Assembly: GCA_964404765.1 (NCBI GenBank)
Contig: CAYOLL010000009.1
Coordinates: 1-64,000 of the forward strand
From: CAYOLL01 sp964404765 [NCBI: uncultured Gemmatimonadota bacterium]
Lineage (GTDB): Bacteria; 4572-55
Length of the DNA stretch: 64,000 nt
Reading direction: 5' to 3'
The translations under genes and the position numbers were made by a program. The notes beneath the pieces were generated by a model, which did no database searches, was not told the origin of the DNA, and was given only the letters and a program-made list of their open reading frames with translations. The first letter of the stretch is position 1; each line of letters opens with the position of its first letter. This document shows positions 35,385 to 45,539 of the stretch, piece after piece.

Positions 35385-38021
35385 TTATTCCAGCTTACGG
35401 GCAATCTCTTCTTTAATAAAAAATTCCAGCATGTCCCCGGGTTTAATATCCGAAAAACTTTGTAATCCGATGCCGCATTCATAGCCGGCTTGTACTTCAC
35501 GGGCGTCATCTTTAAAGCGTCTGAGACTGGAAACAGAGTCTTGTTGAATCTGTATGCCATCGCGAATAACTCGCACCAAAGCATTGCGGCGAATAACGCC
35601 TTCTTTTACAAACGAGCCTGCAATCGTACCAATTTTTGGCACGGTAAAAACTTGGCGAACTTCGGCAGAGCCGATAATGCTTTCACGAACTTCCGGCTTA
35701 AGCAGACCTTCAAGCGCTTTTTTCAGGTCCTCGACCGCTTCGAAGATGATTCGATATTGACGAATTTCCACGTTTTCTTGTCGGGCCAGATCGCGTACCG
35801 CAGAGTTTGCCGTTACATGAAAACCGACAATAATCGCATCTGAAGCCGCTGCCAGATTTACATCATTCTCACTGATTGCACCGATGCTTTGATGCAAAAT
35901 TCTGACCTGAACTTCACTATTGCTTAAGCGCAGCAGGGCGTCGCTTAACGCTTCTACGGAACCCATCATGTCTGCTTTGATGATTAAATTGAGCTCACCT
36001 AAGCCGGATTGAATCTTGTCGAATAGATTTTCTAAATTGATGGTTGGACGTTTAAAGGTGTCACGTTCGCGCTTAAGCAGTTGTCGCTTGGCGCTGATTT
36101 CGCGGGCGAGCCGTTCGTCGGCGACAACTTTAAAAGTATCGCCTGCCTGCGGCAACCCGCCAAGACCGAGGACTTCCACCGGCGTTGACGGCTCAGCATT
36201 GCTAATATTCCGACCTTGGTCATCAAACATAGCCCGTACCCGACCATAGTGATCACCGACAATAAAGCAGTCCCCGACTTTCAGTGTCCCTTTTTGTACT
36301 AAAATTGTGGCAACTGCTCCACGGCCACGATCCAGCCGGGCTTCGATAACTGCGCCTTTGGCAGGAATCTCATCCGACGCCTTCAGCTCCAGCAATTCCG
36401 ACTGGAGAACTATCATTTCTAATAGCCTATCAACACCCTGGCCGGTTTTGGCAGAAATTTCCACCGAGACAGTTTCGCCGCCATAATCTTCAACTATGAG
36501 TCCGTGTTGCGTCATCTCATGCCGAATTTTATCGGGATTGGCCGCGGGCAAATCAACTTTGTTTAGCGCAATGATGATTGGCACGCGGGCGGCTTTAGCA
36601 TGGTCAATGGCCTCAATGGTTTGTGGCATAACACTGTCAACCGTCGAGACGACCAGAATTACCACGTCGGTAACTTTGGCGCCTCGTGCGCGCATGCTTG
36701 TAAAAGCTTCGTGACCGGGAGTATCCAAAAAGGTTATTTTTTTGCCATTGTACGCAATCGAATAAGCGCCGATATGCTGGGTGATTCCACCGGACTCGCC
36801 CGCAGTGACATTACTTTTACGAATGTAATCCAAGAGCGATGTTTTACCATGATCGACGTGACCCATGATCGTGACAACCGGCGCTCGCGGTTTAGTCTCC
36901 ATGGTAAGTTCGGCATCATCCTCTTCTTCTTCGATCGCCGCCAGCGGATCAACTAACTCCACGTCATAGCTGAATTCATCGGCAATCATGGTGATGGTAT
37001 CAGAGTCGAGCCGTTGGTTAATTGTGGTCATCAGGCCCATGTTCAGACATTTGGCGATAATATCCGCAGCAGGAATTCCCAGCATATTAGCCAGTTCGCC
37101 AACAGACGTGAACTCACTGATGGCAATCATTGGGCGGTTTTCCTCGATAACTCCTTCCGCGGTTTCCTTTATTTTTCTACGAATTTTACGAACCCGGCCT
37201 TCGCTAGCGGCCATCGTCTGCCGGATAACCTGCTGAACTTCTTTAAGTCCGCGTTCTTCTTTCTTTTCCTTAACCGGTTTCGCTTTTCTACGGCGAGCGC
37301 GACGGCTAGTCGGGACTTCATCATTAATTGCGGCCTGAACGTCAACAACTCGAAATGGTTTCTCGCGACTTTTTTTGCGGGCGGCTTGATCCTTACTTTC
37401 TTCACTGCCTCCCGTGCGTTTTTTCTTGTGTCGCCGCTTGTTATCCCCGCTGTCAATGCCACCCGGTTTTGGCGCAATCGGTGGGCCACCCGGCTTTGCT
37501 ATAGGTGGTGTGCCTGGCCGCGCCAAAGGAGTGCCTGGCCTGGTTGGTGGAGCATTTGGCCTGGTTGGTGGAGCATTTGGCCTGGTTGGTGGAGCATTTG
37601 GCCTGGTTGGCGGAGTATACGGCCTGGTTGGCGGAACATTCGGCCTGGTTGGCGGAACATTCGGTTTCCGGTTGGTGCTTTCCCGTTCTTTTTCGCTGTC
37701 TTGACTCTGAGTTCTTTGCTTCTCCTGCTCTTTATCGCGTTTTTCTTTATCTTTTTGTTCTCTTTCTTTTTGCTCTTTTTCCTGTTTCAAACGAATGCCT
37801 TTTTCGGCTAAACGTAATTCACGCTCTTTTTCGAGCTGCTTTTCTTTTTCAGCTTGTTGCTTTTGAGCTTCAAAATGGGCTTGCAGCTTGACGGTAGTAC
37901 TATCGTCAATAATGCTCATCGGGCCACGGGCGCTACTTCCTAAATCTTTAATCAACGCCAGAAGCTCGTTTGGCGGAATATTTAGTTCTTTTGATAAATC
38001 ATAAACGCGCTTTTTCGACAA
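35385..38021 (-). CDS. infB: translation initiation factor IF-2
   Basis: An 878-residue IF-2: N-terminal domain ([19 protein letters not shown]), a long charged/Pro-rich linker, then G domain with [23 protein letters not shown] and NKVDL, followed by the usual domains II, III and C. It binds initiator tRNA and GTP on the 30S subunit. Residues about 119-175 consist of heptapeptide repeats of the type PPTRPNA. The start is TTG at 38021, chosen because [12 protein letters not shown] openings are conserved and a G-rich stretch (gggggtg) lies just upstream; no ATG is available nearby. It is preceded by a 400-bp gap holding repeats before nusA, which is upstream on the same strand. Confidence 0.95.
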   Translation of the reverse strand: MSKKRVYDLSKELNIPPNELLALIKDLGSSARGPMSIIDDSTTVKLQAHFEAQKQQAEKEKQLEKERELRLAEKGIRLKQEKEQKEREQKDKEKRDKEQEKQRTQSQDSEKERESTNRKPNVPPTRPNVPPTRPYTPPTRPNAPPTRPNAPPTRPNAPPTRPGTPLARPGTPPIAKPGGPPIAPKPGGIDSGDNKRRHKKKRTGGSEESKDQAARKKSREKPFRVVDVQAAINDEVPTSRRARRRKAKPVKEKKEERGLKEVQQVIRQTMAASEGRVRKIRRKIKETAEGVIEENRPMIAISEFTSVGELANMLGIPAADIIAKCLNMGLMTTINQRLDSDTITMIADEFSYDVELVDPLAAIEEEEDDAELTMETKPRAPVVTIMGHVDHGKTSLLDYIRKSNVTAGESGGITQHIGAYSIAYNGKKITFLDTPGHEAFTSMRARGAKVTDVVILVVSTVDSVMPQTIEAIDHAKAARVPIIIALNKVDLPAANPDKIRHEMTQHGLIVEDYGGETVSVEISAKTGQGVDRLLEMIVLQSELLELKASDEIPAKGAVIEARLDRGRGAVATILVQKGTLKVGDCFIVGDHYGRVRAMFDDQGRNISNAEPSTPVEVLGLGGLPQAGDTFKVVADERLAREISAKRQLLKRERDTFKRPTINLENLFDKIQSGLGELNLIIKADMMGSVEALSDALLRLSNSEVQVRILHQSIGAISENDVNLAAASDAIIVGFHVTANSAVRDLARQENVEIRQYRIIFEAVEDLKKALEGLLKPEVRESIIGSAEVRQVFTVPKIGTIAGSFVKEGVIRRNALVRVIRDGIQIQQDSVSSLRRFKDDAREVQAGYECGIGLQSFSDIKPGDMLEFFIKEEIARKLE
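37506..37672 (-). repeat. tandem 21-bp repeats in infB
   Basis: Unit tggcctggttggtggagcatt and variants repeated about seven times, encoding PPTRPNA/NVPPTRP heptads. Copies at 37545-37610 are almost perfect, the flanking ones diverge, so the count may vary between strains. Confidence 0.9.
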
Positions 38022-38424
38022 AACAACACCCCCATCTGAGGTTAAACACTAAATAATACGCGGCAACCGCGTAAAAAACGCTAATAGCATAAGGATAAGG
38101 TATAAATAAAATTTAATTCGTCAAGAATTTTAGCTTACTACCCTGAATTATTCGCTGGCCATAAAATCACTGTCGCACAAAGAATCACTAAGATATTGTA
38201 ACTACTTAGTGGCCAAAACAACCCTAAGGGTTTAATTGCAGTGCAAGTAACTTCAAGCGTTTATACGTCAAGACCATTAGGGTTTACACTTGAAGTTTCT
38301 TGTGAGGTCTCACCACTGAAGATCACGGAATTACCCGAAAGCAAGTCAAAACATACCGTCAAACGCGTATTTTCAGTGTGTTTCTGTGGTGAAGGTGGGT
38401 AGTTACCAGGAATCGAAGATTTAA
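38022..38424. other. repeat-rich spacer between nusA and infB
   Basis: About 400 bp with no gene. It has the word ccctgaattattc at 38150, an imperfect ccctaagggttt / cattagggttta pair at 38220-38290, and agtggtgagacct-like inverted sequence. It appears to be a chain of decayed palindromic elements that breaks up a normally tight operon. Confidence 0.6.
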
Positions 38425-39984
38425 TCATTCAGTGTCGAGGTTTTCGGGCCGATCTTCATCCAACTCGGCGGATTCATTTGCTTCTTTTTCGCTTTCCTCG
38501 TCGTCGTCGCTTTCCTCGTCTTCTTCTTCCTCATCTTCAAGATCATCTACTTTGTATAAATCCGGATCATCACGATCCGCTGTAAATTCATCATTCTCGT
38601 TGTCATCTGTATCTTCCTTATTTTCTTCAATAGCGCCCTTACGGTTCTTTCCGGCCGGGCCATCGTGAGAGTCACGACGAGCGCCCCCGTTCTCCAAAAT
38701 TTTGGCTTGCCGGCGCGCGTTTTCCTCATCAAGAATATCCAGCTTTTCGTCAACAGCAGCAAGAATACTTTGGGCGGTTTTTAGATCCAGGTCTTCTATC
38801 TGTTTGACGAGTTCATCTGCTAAAATATGCTCCAAATCCTGCACGGTCTCAAAGCCGGCAGCGATAAGCCGCTCAAGCCAGATTTCCTGAATCTCCGGAA
38901 TTTCTCGAATGCTGACCTCGGATTCGCGGGCCTCTTTCAGCAGCTCGTCATATTGGCTTTTGTTCAACAAATCCAGCTTCCAGTTGGTTAATTTAGCGGC
39001 CAGGCGCGCATTTTGACCTGCCTTACCAATGGCCAGAGACAGTTGATCATCATCAACAACGACACTCATTTTGCGTTTCTCAGCAAAAACGATGATATTG
39101 GATATTTTAGCCGGACTCAGCGCATTCCCAACAAATTTTTTGGGATCGATATGCCATGGGACTATGTCAATCCGCTCGTTATTAAGCTCACGCACGATGG
39201 CTTGAACACGGGAGCCTTTGTAACCAACACAGGCTCCAACGGGATCAATGCGCGGGTCAACGGAATGCACGGCAATCTTGGCTCTTTGGCCTGGTTCACG
39301 CGCGGCGCTTTTGATTTGCACCATATTTTCAGCAATTTCGGGCACTTCCAACTCGAACAAGCGACGCAGAAAATCATCATGTGATCGGGAAACGACCACT
39401 TGCGGCCCCTTGACAGCCTGATTGACTTCTACAATAACGGCACGGACGGTGTCGCCTTGATAAAAACGTTCCTTTTTGATCTGCTCCTTGGTCGGCAAAA
39501 CCGCTTCTACCCGCGCCCCAATGCTCATGATAATATTTCCTTTATCAATTTGCTGGACAACACCCGTGACGATTTCGCCATATTTTTGGCCATATTCTTT
39601 ATAGACCTTCTCACGCTCTGCTTCACGGATGCGTTGTATAACCATTTGCCGGATATTTTGCACGGCATTGCGGCCAAACTGCTCGAAGGGGATCTCAACT
39701 TTAACTGAAGAGCCTATCTCCGCGCGGGGATCTATTTTCTGGGCTTTGCGCAGTTGAATTTCATAATTGGGATTTTCGATGGAGTCCACAGCGGTTTTAT
39801 AGCAATAAATCTCAATGTGGCCTGTTAGATCATCAATCTTGATCTCAATATTTAAATCCAGGCCAAACTTCTTCTTGGAAGCGGCCAAAATACTAGTTTC
39901 CAGAATTTCAATCAAAAATTCCCGGTCAATATTTTTTTCTTTGGTGATTTGACCCAGAGCTTCAATGATTTCAAAATTGGTCAT
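38425..39984 (-). CDS. nusA: transcription factor NusA
   Basis: A 519-residue NusA: N-terminal RNA-polymerase-binding domain (MTNFEIIEALGQITKEK), S1 domain (GEIVTGVVQQIDKGNIIM), two KH domains with GACVGYKGSRVQAIVRELNNE and GKAGQNARLAAKLT, then C-terminal helical repeats. It modulates pausing and termination. The last 100 residues are very acidic (long Asp/Glu runs), longer than in E. coli. I choose the ATG at 39984 with a perfect GGAGGAACAG site rather than a TTG at 39996. The infB gene follows on the same strand after 400 bp, so nusA-infB order is conserved, but the usual rimP is missing upstream. Confidence 0.95.
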   Translation of the reverse strand: MTNFEIIEALGQITKEKNIDREFLIEILETSILAASKKKFGLDLNIEIKIDDLTGHIEIYCYKTAVDSIENPNYEIQLRKAQKIDPRAEIGSSVKVEIPFEQFGRNAVQNIRQMVIQRIREAEREKVYKEYGQKYGEIVTGVVQQIDKGNIIMSIGARVEAVLPTKEQIKKERFYQGDTVRAVIVEVNQAVKGPQVVVSRSHDDFLRRLFELEVPEIAENMVQIKSAAREPGQRAKIAVHSVDPRIDPVGACVGYKGSRVQAIVRELNNERIDIVPWHIDPKKFVGNALSPAKISNIIVFAEKRKMSVVVDDDQLSLAIGKAGQNARLAAKLTNWKLDLLNKSQYDELLKEARESEVSIREIPEIQEIWLERLIAAGFETVQDLEHILADELVKQIEDLDLKTAQSILAAVDEKLDILDEENARRQAKILENGGARRDSHDGPAGKNRKGAIEENKEDTDDNENDEFTADRDDPDLYKVDDLEDEEEEDEESDDDEESEKEANESAELDEDRPENLDTE

Positions 39985-40033
39985 CTGTTCCTCCAAAAAA
40001 CAGCTTATCTTTCAAAAACGGTCATACTAAAGA

Positions 40034-40061
40034 AAAAAGTGGGCGCAAGTGCCCACTTTTT
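40034..40061 (-). promoter_or_regulatory. terminator-like hairpin in the nusA leader
   Basis: An 11-bp perfect stem (aaaaagtgggc / gcccacttttt) with a 6-base loop, followed by six T on the minus strand. It lies 50-80 bp upstream of the nusA start with no gene ending nearby on either strand, so it may be an attenuator of nusA rather than a gene-end terminator. Confidence 0.6.
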
Positions 40062-40226
40062 AAAAGGAAATACGCAGTTGTTGTAGTCATAATATGACGA
40101 TGCGGGTCAGCTTTGTCAAGCAAAAACTTGAAGTCTTTTAATTTGTGCGATTTTCGTTGACATTCCCCAGAAATATATATCTTTGACAATACAGACTTTT
40201 GCGTCTTTTATTTAGAGGAGCCTGCT

Positions 40227-42191
40227 ATGAATGACGATCAGGAGTGTTCGAGAGTTGTTATACGCCCGTGCGTTTTGTTAAAAACCGCTCAATTCTTCAC
40301 TGCAGTGGTTTTAGTTATATTCATAGTAATAACCCAAAGTGTTTCGGCACAAACAAGTGATGAATGCCTTGAATGCCATGCCGATAAAGCATTAACCGGC
40401 ACTGTTAACGGCAAAGAGGTGTCCGTTTTTGTTGCTGCGGATGCTATTGGCAAATCCATTCATGACGGGGTGGAGTGCGTAGATTGTCACGTTAATGTTT
40501 CCGTCGATCATGATGAAGATTTGCCAATAGCCGAATGCACCGGCTGCCATGATGATGCCATTGCCGATTACAATGAAAGCGTGCATGCTCAGCCTGTCCG
40601 CAGCAATAGTCCGCGTCCGGCTTCCTGTGCCGATTGTCACGGCGGGCATGATATTATGGCGGTGCAGGACGCCGGGTCTCTGGTCAATCAGGCCAATCTT
40701 TCCAAAACATGCGGCAAGTGCCATTCCAAGATGGAAGTCATGACCCTGTTTACGAGTAAAGGCCGCGACCCGATTGCCAGCTACGAAAAAAGCATTCATG
40801 CCAAAAAGTTAAAAGAAAACCCGAATATCGAAGCGGCAACTTGTGTGGCCTGCCATGGCAGTCACCGGATTTTGCCGCCCAGTCATCCCAACTCCACTTT
40901 CAGTAAGTTTGAAATTCCCAAGATCTGTGGCAAATGCCACGCTGAGGCCGAAAAAGAATTTACCATGAGCATTCACTGGCGGTCTGTTTTACGCGGCCAT
41001 GTCGAATCTCCGGTTTGCACGGATTGTCATGGCGAGCACCAGATTGTTTCGCCAACGGATAAAGACGCTTTAACCCACCCCAGTCTGCTTTCGTCACAGC
41101 TCTGCGCTAACTGTCATGCCAACAAAACGATGATGGCCCGGCACGGGCTCGATCCGGAACGCTTCATCTCATATATGAAGACGTATCACGGTTTGGCTAT
41201 TTTAAAGGGCTCGCCGGATGCGGCAAACTGCACAAGTTGTCATGAAGTCCATGCGATTCGGTCGCAGGTGGATTCTTTGTCGTCGGTTTACAAAAGCACG
41301 CTGCCAAAGACATGCGGCAAGTGCCATGAAAATGTCACTGCTGCCGGATTTACAGATATTGAGGTTCATCCGATTGATCAAAAAAGTCGCAATCCGGTGG
41401 CTTACTTTTTTAAGCAGGCTTATATTTGGTTGATTGTTTTGGCGGTGGGCGGAATGATTGCCCACAATGCGGTTATCCAGCTTTATTATATTGTCGAAAA
41501 GAGACGTCGCGAGCGATTGTTGGTTCACATTCGGCGATTCCAACCATTTGAAGTGGTTCAACATACGTTATTATTTACCAGCTTTTTTGTGCTGGTGATT
41601 ACCGGCTTTTCCCTGAAGTTTCCGGAAATGGCCTGGGTTAGCTTGTTGGGCGGCTGGGGCATGACGGAAGCTGTTCGTTCTAATTTGCATCGTATGGCCG
41701 GGGTGGTGTTGATTATCATTTCCACGATTCAACTTGGCTATTTGCTTTTTAGCTCAAAGGGACGACGTGAGATCAAAGCGTTGCTGCCCCATTGGGATGA
41801 TCTGACCGGTTTTATCCACAACATGGGTTTTTATTTGCGCCTGACGCCAAATCGCCCGCAGTTTGGTCGGTTTGACTACACGGAAAAGTTTGAGTATCTG
41901 GCTTTGATTTGGGGCACCATCATTATGGCCGCTACCGGATTTGTTTTATGGTATCCGGCCCAAGTACTGCGTCTTTTTCCGGCCTGGTTCTTTGAAGTCG
42001 CCGAGGTCATTCATTATTATGAAGCTTGGCTGGCTACATTAGCCATTTTAATCTGGCACTGGTATTTTGTTATTTTTCATCCGGAAAAATATCCATTGAA
42101 TTTGACATTTTTAAATGGTAAAATAGCAACGGACGAGCAACGGCACCATCATCCATTAGAAACATCCGACGAAAGTGAGCCTCCGCAATGA
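40227..42191 (+). CDS. 11-haem cytochrome c with cytochrome b membrane domain
   Basis: A 654-residue protein: signal peptide (LKTAQFFTAVVLVIFIVI), then a periplasmic domain with 11 CxxCH haem-binding motifs between about residues 50 and 375, then four or so membrane helices (about 405-640) resembling b-type cytochromes (HNAVIQLYYIVE, AWLATLAILIWHWYFVIFHP with likely haem-ligand His). It could carry electrons from the quinone pool across the inner membrane to periplasmic carriers, in the style of NrfH/CymA-like or octahaem-type conduits. The opening module (CLECHADKAL ... GKEV..., CVDCH, CTGCH, CADCHGGHDIM) recurs twice in the next gene. SD agaggag precedes the ATG. The stop overlaps the next start by 4 bp. 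Confidence 0.9.
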   Translation: MNDDQECSRVVIRPCVLLKTAQFFTAVVLVIFIVITQSVSAQTSDECLECHADKALTGTVNGKEVSVFVAADAIGKSIHDGVECVDCHVNVSVDHDEDLPIAECTGCHDDAIADYNESVHAQPVRSNSPRPASCADCHGGHDIMAVQDAGSLVNQANLSKTCGKCHSKMEVMTLFTSKGRDPIASYEKSIHAKKLKENPNIEAATCVACHGSHRILPPSHPNSTFSKFEIPKICGKCHAEAEKEFTMSIHWRSVLRGHVESPVCTDCHGEHQIVSPTDKDALTHPSLLSSQLCANCHANKTMMARHGLDPERFISYMKTYHGLAILKGSPDAANCTSCHEVHAIRSQVDSLSSVYKSTLPKTCGKCHENVTAAGFTDIEVHPIDQKSRNPVAYFFKQAYIWLIVLAVGGMIAHNAVIQLYYIVEKRRRERLLVHIRRFQPFEVVQHTLLFTSFFVLVITGFSLKFPEMAWVSLLGGWGMTEAVRSNLHRMAGVVLIIISTIQLGYLLFSSKGRREIKALLPHWDDLTGFIHNMGFYLRLTPNRPQFGRFDYTEKFEYLALIWGTIIMAATGFVLWYPAQVLRLFPAWFFEVAEVIHYYEAWLATLAILIWHWYFVIFHPEKYPLNLTFLNGKIATDEQRHHHPLETSDESEPPQ

Positions 42192-45100
42192 GTCGAGCGG
42201 CTGAATTAAGAAGCATCTGCCTGATGATCGCTTTTAGCGTATTAATATTTACTACCATCGTCCGGGCCGATATACCGGATAGTGATTGTCTGGAATGTCA
42301 TAGCGATGAAGAATTGACGACCGAGCGCCATGGCAAGGAAATCTCGCTGCATGTGGACCCGGCCAAATTCGGCAAGTCGATTCACGGAGAGCAGGGCTGT
42401 ATTTCCTGCCATGCCGATATTGAAGAGCTGCCGCATGAAGATGTGCCGGCAAAGGTAGATTGCAGCGGTTGTCATGAAGATGAAGTGACTATTTTTACGG
42501 CCAGTCATCATGGGCAAGCTTTAGCGAAGGGTAAAAAAAATGCGCCGAGCTGCGCCCAATGTCATGGCAAGCACGATATTACTACGATGACCCCGACACG
42601 GGCGATTGAGGTCTGCGCTGTCTGTCATCAAAAGGAGGCCAAAGCATACGCCGGCAGTACGCATAGCCGGGCTATTAAAAACGGTAAACCCGATACGCCA
42701 ACCTGCGTTTCCTGTCATACCGGCCACGATGTTGCGGCGGTTAAAGCCAAAGATTCACCGGTTAGCGGAGCGAACTTGACCGATATGTGCGGGCAATGCC
42801 ATGCGTTAGAAAGTGTGGAGTTTAAGCGAAGCCTGCACGGACAAGCATTGGCAAAAGGCAAGCATCTCGCGCCTAATTGCGCTTCCTGCCATGACAGCCA
42901 TAATATTCTGCCGCCGACGGACGAGCGTTCCACGACTTATGTGATGAATATTCCCAATCAATGCGGCCAATGCCATAAGGAAGGCACGTCGGTTTCGCAG
43001 CTAAAAAATGTGGCCGAACCGCATGTGCTGGAGGATTACGCGGAGTCGATCCATGGCGACGGCCTCTTTCAGCGCGGCTTGATTGTGACGGCGGTTTGCA
43101 CCAGTTGTCACACAGCCCATAATATTCTGCCACATGAGAACCCGGCGTCTTCGATCAATCGGCACAACATTGCAAAAACGTGTCAGGTTTGCCATCGCCA
43201 GATCGAAAAAGTGCATACTAAAATTATTAATGGCGAATTATGGGAGAAAAAGTCACACCAAATCCCTCCCTGCGTGGATTGCCATGCGCCGCATAAAATC
43301 CGGCGTGTTTTTTACGATCAAATCAGTTATCCGGATCAGAAATGCCTACGTTGTCATGAAGATAAAAATCTGACGATGCTGCGTGATGGCAAAACGATTT
43401 CCTTGTATCTCAATCCGGAAGATCACCTTAAAAATTCGGTGCATAAAGATCATTCGTGTATCAAGTGCCACACGAATATCAACCCGTTGGGCGATCCGGT
43501 TTGCAAAAACAGCGGCAAGGTGGATTGCTCCATCTGCCATGCCGAAACGGTGGCGGAGTACAAGCTGAGTTTTCACGGTCAGGAGCGCGCCAAAAACAAC
43601 CTGGAGGCGCCGGCCTGCGCCGATTGTCATGGCGATCATGGCATTTTGGCCAAAAAAGATCCTAATTCGCCGACGTATGTGGAGCGTATTCCAGGCTTGT
43701 GCGGCAGTTGTCACCGCGATGACGAAAAAAAGGCCCGCCGTTTGGAAGGCCCGACAGATATGCATAAGCAAAATTACACGGTTAGCATTCACGGTGACGG
43801 CTTATTTAAGCAAGGGTTGCTGGTTACGGCCACTTGCGTCAGCTGCCATACGGCGCATCGCGGTCTGCCGAAAAGCGATTCACTCTCGTCGATTAACCCA
43901 AAAAACATGCCGGAAACATGCGGCAAATGCCACGCCGGGATCTATGAGCAGTTTAAGAAAAGCATCCACAGCCCACTGGTCAGCAATACCGATAAGGACT
44001 TGCCCGGCTGCAACGACTGCCACCAATCGCATACGATCCGCCGGGTGGATGTTGACGCCTTCCGCCAGGACATTGTGGAGCAATGCGGCAAATGTCACAC
44101 AGACGTGACCGAGACATATTTTGACACCTTTCATGGCAAAGTGACCAAGCTGGGTTCGATCCAAACAGCCAAGTGTTATGATTGTCATGGGGCGCATAAT
44201 ATTTTGCCGGTTTCCAATCCGGCCTCAACCCTGAGTCGGGAAAATATTGTGCAAACCTGCGCCAACTGTCATCCCGGTTCCAACCGCAAATTTGTCGGTT
44301 ATTTAACCCACGCGACACATCACAATAAAGAAAAATATCCATTTTTATTTTACACTTTTTGGTTTATGACCGCTTTGCTGGTCGGCACTTTTAGCTTTTT
44401 TGGTCTGCATACGATCTTATGGTTGCCGCGGGCGATGAAGGAAAATCTGATAACCGGCAAGCGTCCGACGCACGAAGGGCCGTATGTCCAGCGGTTTGAC
44501 GCTTTTTCCCGCACCTTGCATCTTATGGTGATTGTCAGTTTTATTTCGTTGGCGATTACGGGCATGACGATTAAATTTTCAGGCGTCGGTGTCTTTCAGG
44601 GACTGTCGCATCTGTTGGGCGGTTTTGCCGTGACCGGTTTTATTCATCGCGTGGCGGCGGTGATTACATTTTCCTATTTTATCTTGCATATCGGTTATTT
44701 GATCAAAAAGCTGCAGACGAAGCAGATCAAGCTGCGCGAGTTGCTGATTGGTGAAGACAGTTTAACCCCGCGCTGGCGGGATGCCGTGGAATTCTGGCAG
44801 ACGGTAAAATGGTTTGTCGGCGTTGGTCCGCGGCCGCAATACGGGCGCTGGACGTATTGGGAAAAGTTTGATTATTTCGCCGTCTTTTGGGGTGTGGGCG
44901 TAATTGGCTTTAGCGGCCTAATCCTGTGGTTTCCGGAAATATTTACCGGCGTTTTGCATCTGCCCGGCTGGTTGATTAATGTCGCCACGATTGTCCACAG
45001 CGATGAAGCGCTGCTGGCGACGGGCTTTATTTTTACCGTGCATTTCTTTAACACGCATTTTCGACCGGATAAATTTCCGATGGATACCGTTATTTTTACC

Positions 45101-45307
45101 GGGACTGTGCCGCTGGAAGAATTTAAGACGGATCGGCCGCGAGAATATGCGCTGTTGGTTGAATCGCAGCAACTGGAAAGCAAATTTCGCGAAGGGCCAT
45201 CGCCCAAGTTTTTGCGGTTAGCTAAGATTTTTGGCTTTACGGCGCTTTCACTTGGCATTGTTACGATTTTATTGATCATCTATGCGATGGTGTTTTTATA
45301 TAAGTGA
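42188..45307 (+). CDS. 23-haem cytochrome c with cytochrome b membrane domain
   Basis: A 1039-residue protein, signal peptide then 23 CxxCH motifs (about residues 34-700) and a C-terminal membrane part of about five helices (710-1035) like that of the previous gene. The haem region is internally duplicated: the sequence beginning CLECHSDEEL near residue 34 recurs as CLRCHEDKNL near residue 388, and YAESIHGDGLFQRGLIVTA near 284 recurs as YTVSIHGDGLFKQGLLVTA near 531. Such a chain could form a roughly 100-angstrom electron wire in the periplasm. Partner and terminal acceptor are not known; metal or mineral reduction or a respiratory nitrogen/sulphur reaction are possibilities. It starts ATGA, coupled to the upstream gene. 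Confidence 0.9.
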   Translation: MSRAAELRSICLMIAFSVLIFTTIVRADIPDSDCLECHSDEELTTERHGKEISLHVDPAKFGKSIHGEQGCISCHADIEELPHEDVPAKVDCSGCHEDEVTIFTASHHGQALAKGKKNAPSCAQCHGKHDITTMTPTRAIEVCAVCHQKEAKAYAGSTHSRAIKNGKPDTPTCVSCHTGHDVAAVKAKDSPVSGANLTDMCGQCHALESVEFKRSLHGQALAKGKHLAPNCASCHDSHNILPPTDERSTTYVMNIPNQCGQCHKEGTSVSQLKNVAEPHVLEDYAESIHGDGLFQRGLIVTAVCTSCHTAHNILPHENPASSINRHNIAKTCQVCHRQIEKVHTKIINGELWEKKSHQIPPCVDCHAPHKIRRVFYDQISYPDQKCLRCHEDKNLTMLRDGKTISLYLNPEDHLKNSVHKDHSCIKCHTNINPLGDPVCKNSGKVDCSICHAETVAEYKLSFHGQERAKNNLEAPACADCHGDHGILAKKDPNSPTYVERIPGLCGSCHRDDEKKARRLEGPTDMHKQNYTVSIHGDGLFKQGLLVTATCVSCHTAHRGLPKSDSLSSINPKNMPETCGKCHAGIYEQFKKSIHSPLVSNTDKDLPGCNDCHQSHTIRRVDVDAFRQDIVEQCGKCHTDVTETYFDTFHGKVTKLGSIQTAKCYDCHGAHNILPVSNPASTLSRENIVQTCANCHPGSNRKFVGYLTHATHHNKEKYPFLFYTFWFMTALLVGTFSFFGLHTILWLPRAMKENLITGKRPTHEGPYVQRFDAFSRTLHLMVIVSFISLAITGMTIKFSGVGVFQGLSHLLGGFAVTGFIHRVAAVITFSYFILHIGYLIKKLQTKQIKLRELLIGEDSLTPRWRDAVEFWQTVKWFVGVGPRPQYGRWTYWEKFDYFAVFWGVGVIGFSGLILWFPEIFTGVLHLPGWLINVATIVHSDEALLATGFIFTVHFFNTHFRPDKFPMDTVIFTGTVPLEEFKTDRPREYALLVESQQLESKFREGPSPKFLRLAKIFGFTALSLGIVTILLIIYAMVFLYK

Positions 45308-45539
45308 TAAGTGATCTCAAGAATATCACTCGAGATAAAATTTGTCAACGACTAAACTGAAAGGAGGATAATCCAGACAATGCTATGTAAATTGAACTCA
45401 CCGTGCGATGAGGGTTGCACAGTGAAGCCAGTATCTATGTGTAAAAAGTGGAGTGCAGAAATTTATGTTTGCCACGCGGTTGCAAAATAAAACTTTTGCA
45501 CTCCGATTTGCGTTTTTGTTAAGGAAAAGGAGTACGACC

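Noticed and set aside
37506-37672. Possible CRISPR-like array
   Set aside because: Units are contiguous 21-bp repeats without spacers and encode the IF-2 linker.
37014-37811. 265-codon open frame opposite infB
   Set aside because: Shadow of the infB linker repeats (PPTRPNA gives [12 protein letters not shown] sequence on the opposite strand); no start signal or family.
40157-40211. Promoter boxes upstream of the first cytochrome gene (TTGACA at 40157 and 40183)
   Set aside because: Neither TTGACA has a good -10 box at a workable distance; the second pair would start transcription almost at the ribosome site.
45453-45539. Upstream start for the nine-haem lipoprotein
   Set aside because: It would place 29 basic residues before the lipoprotein signal peptide; the ATG at 45540 has a good ribosome site.
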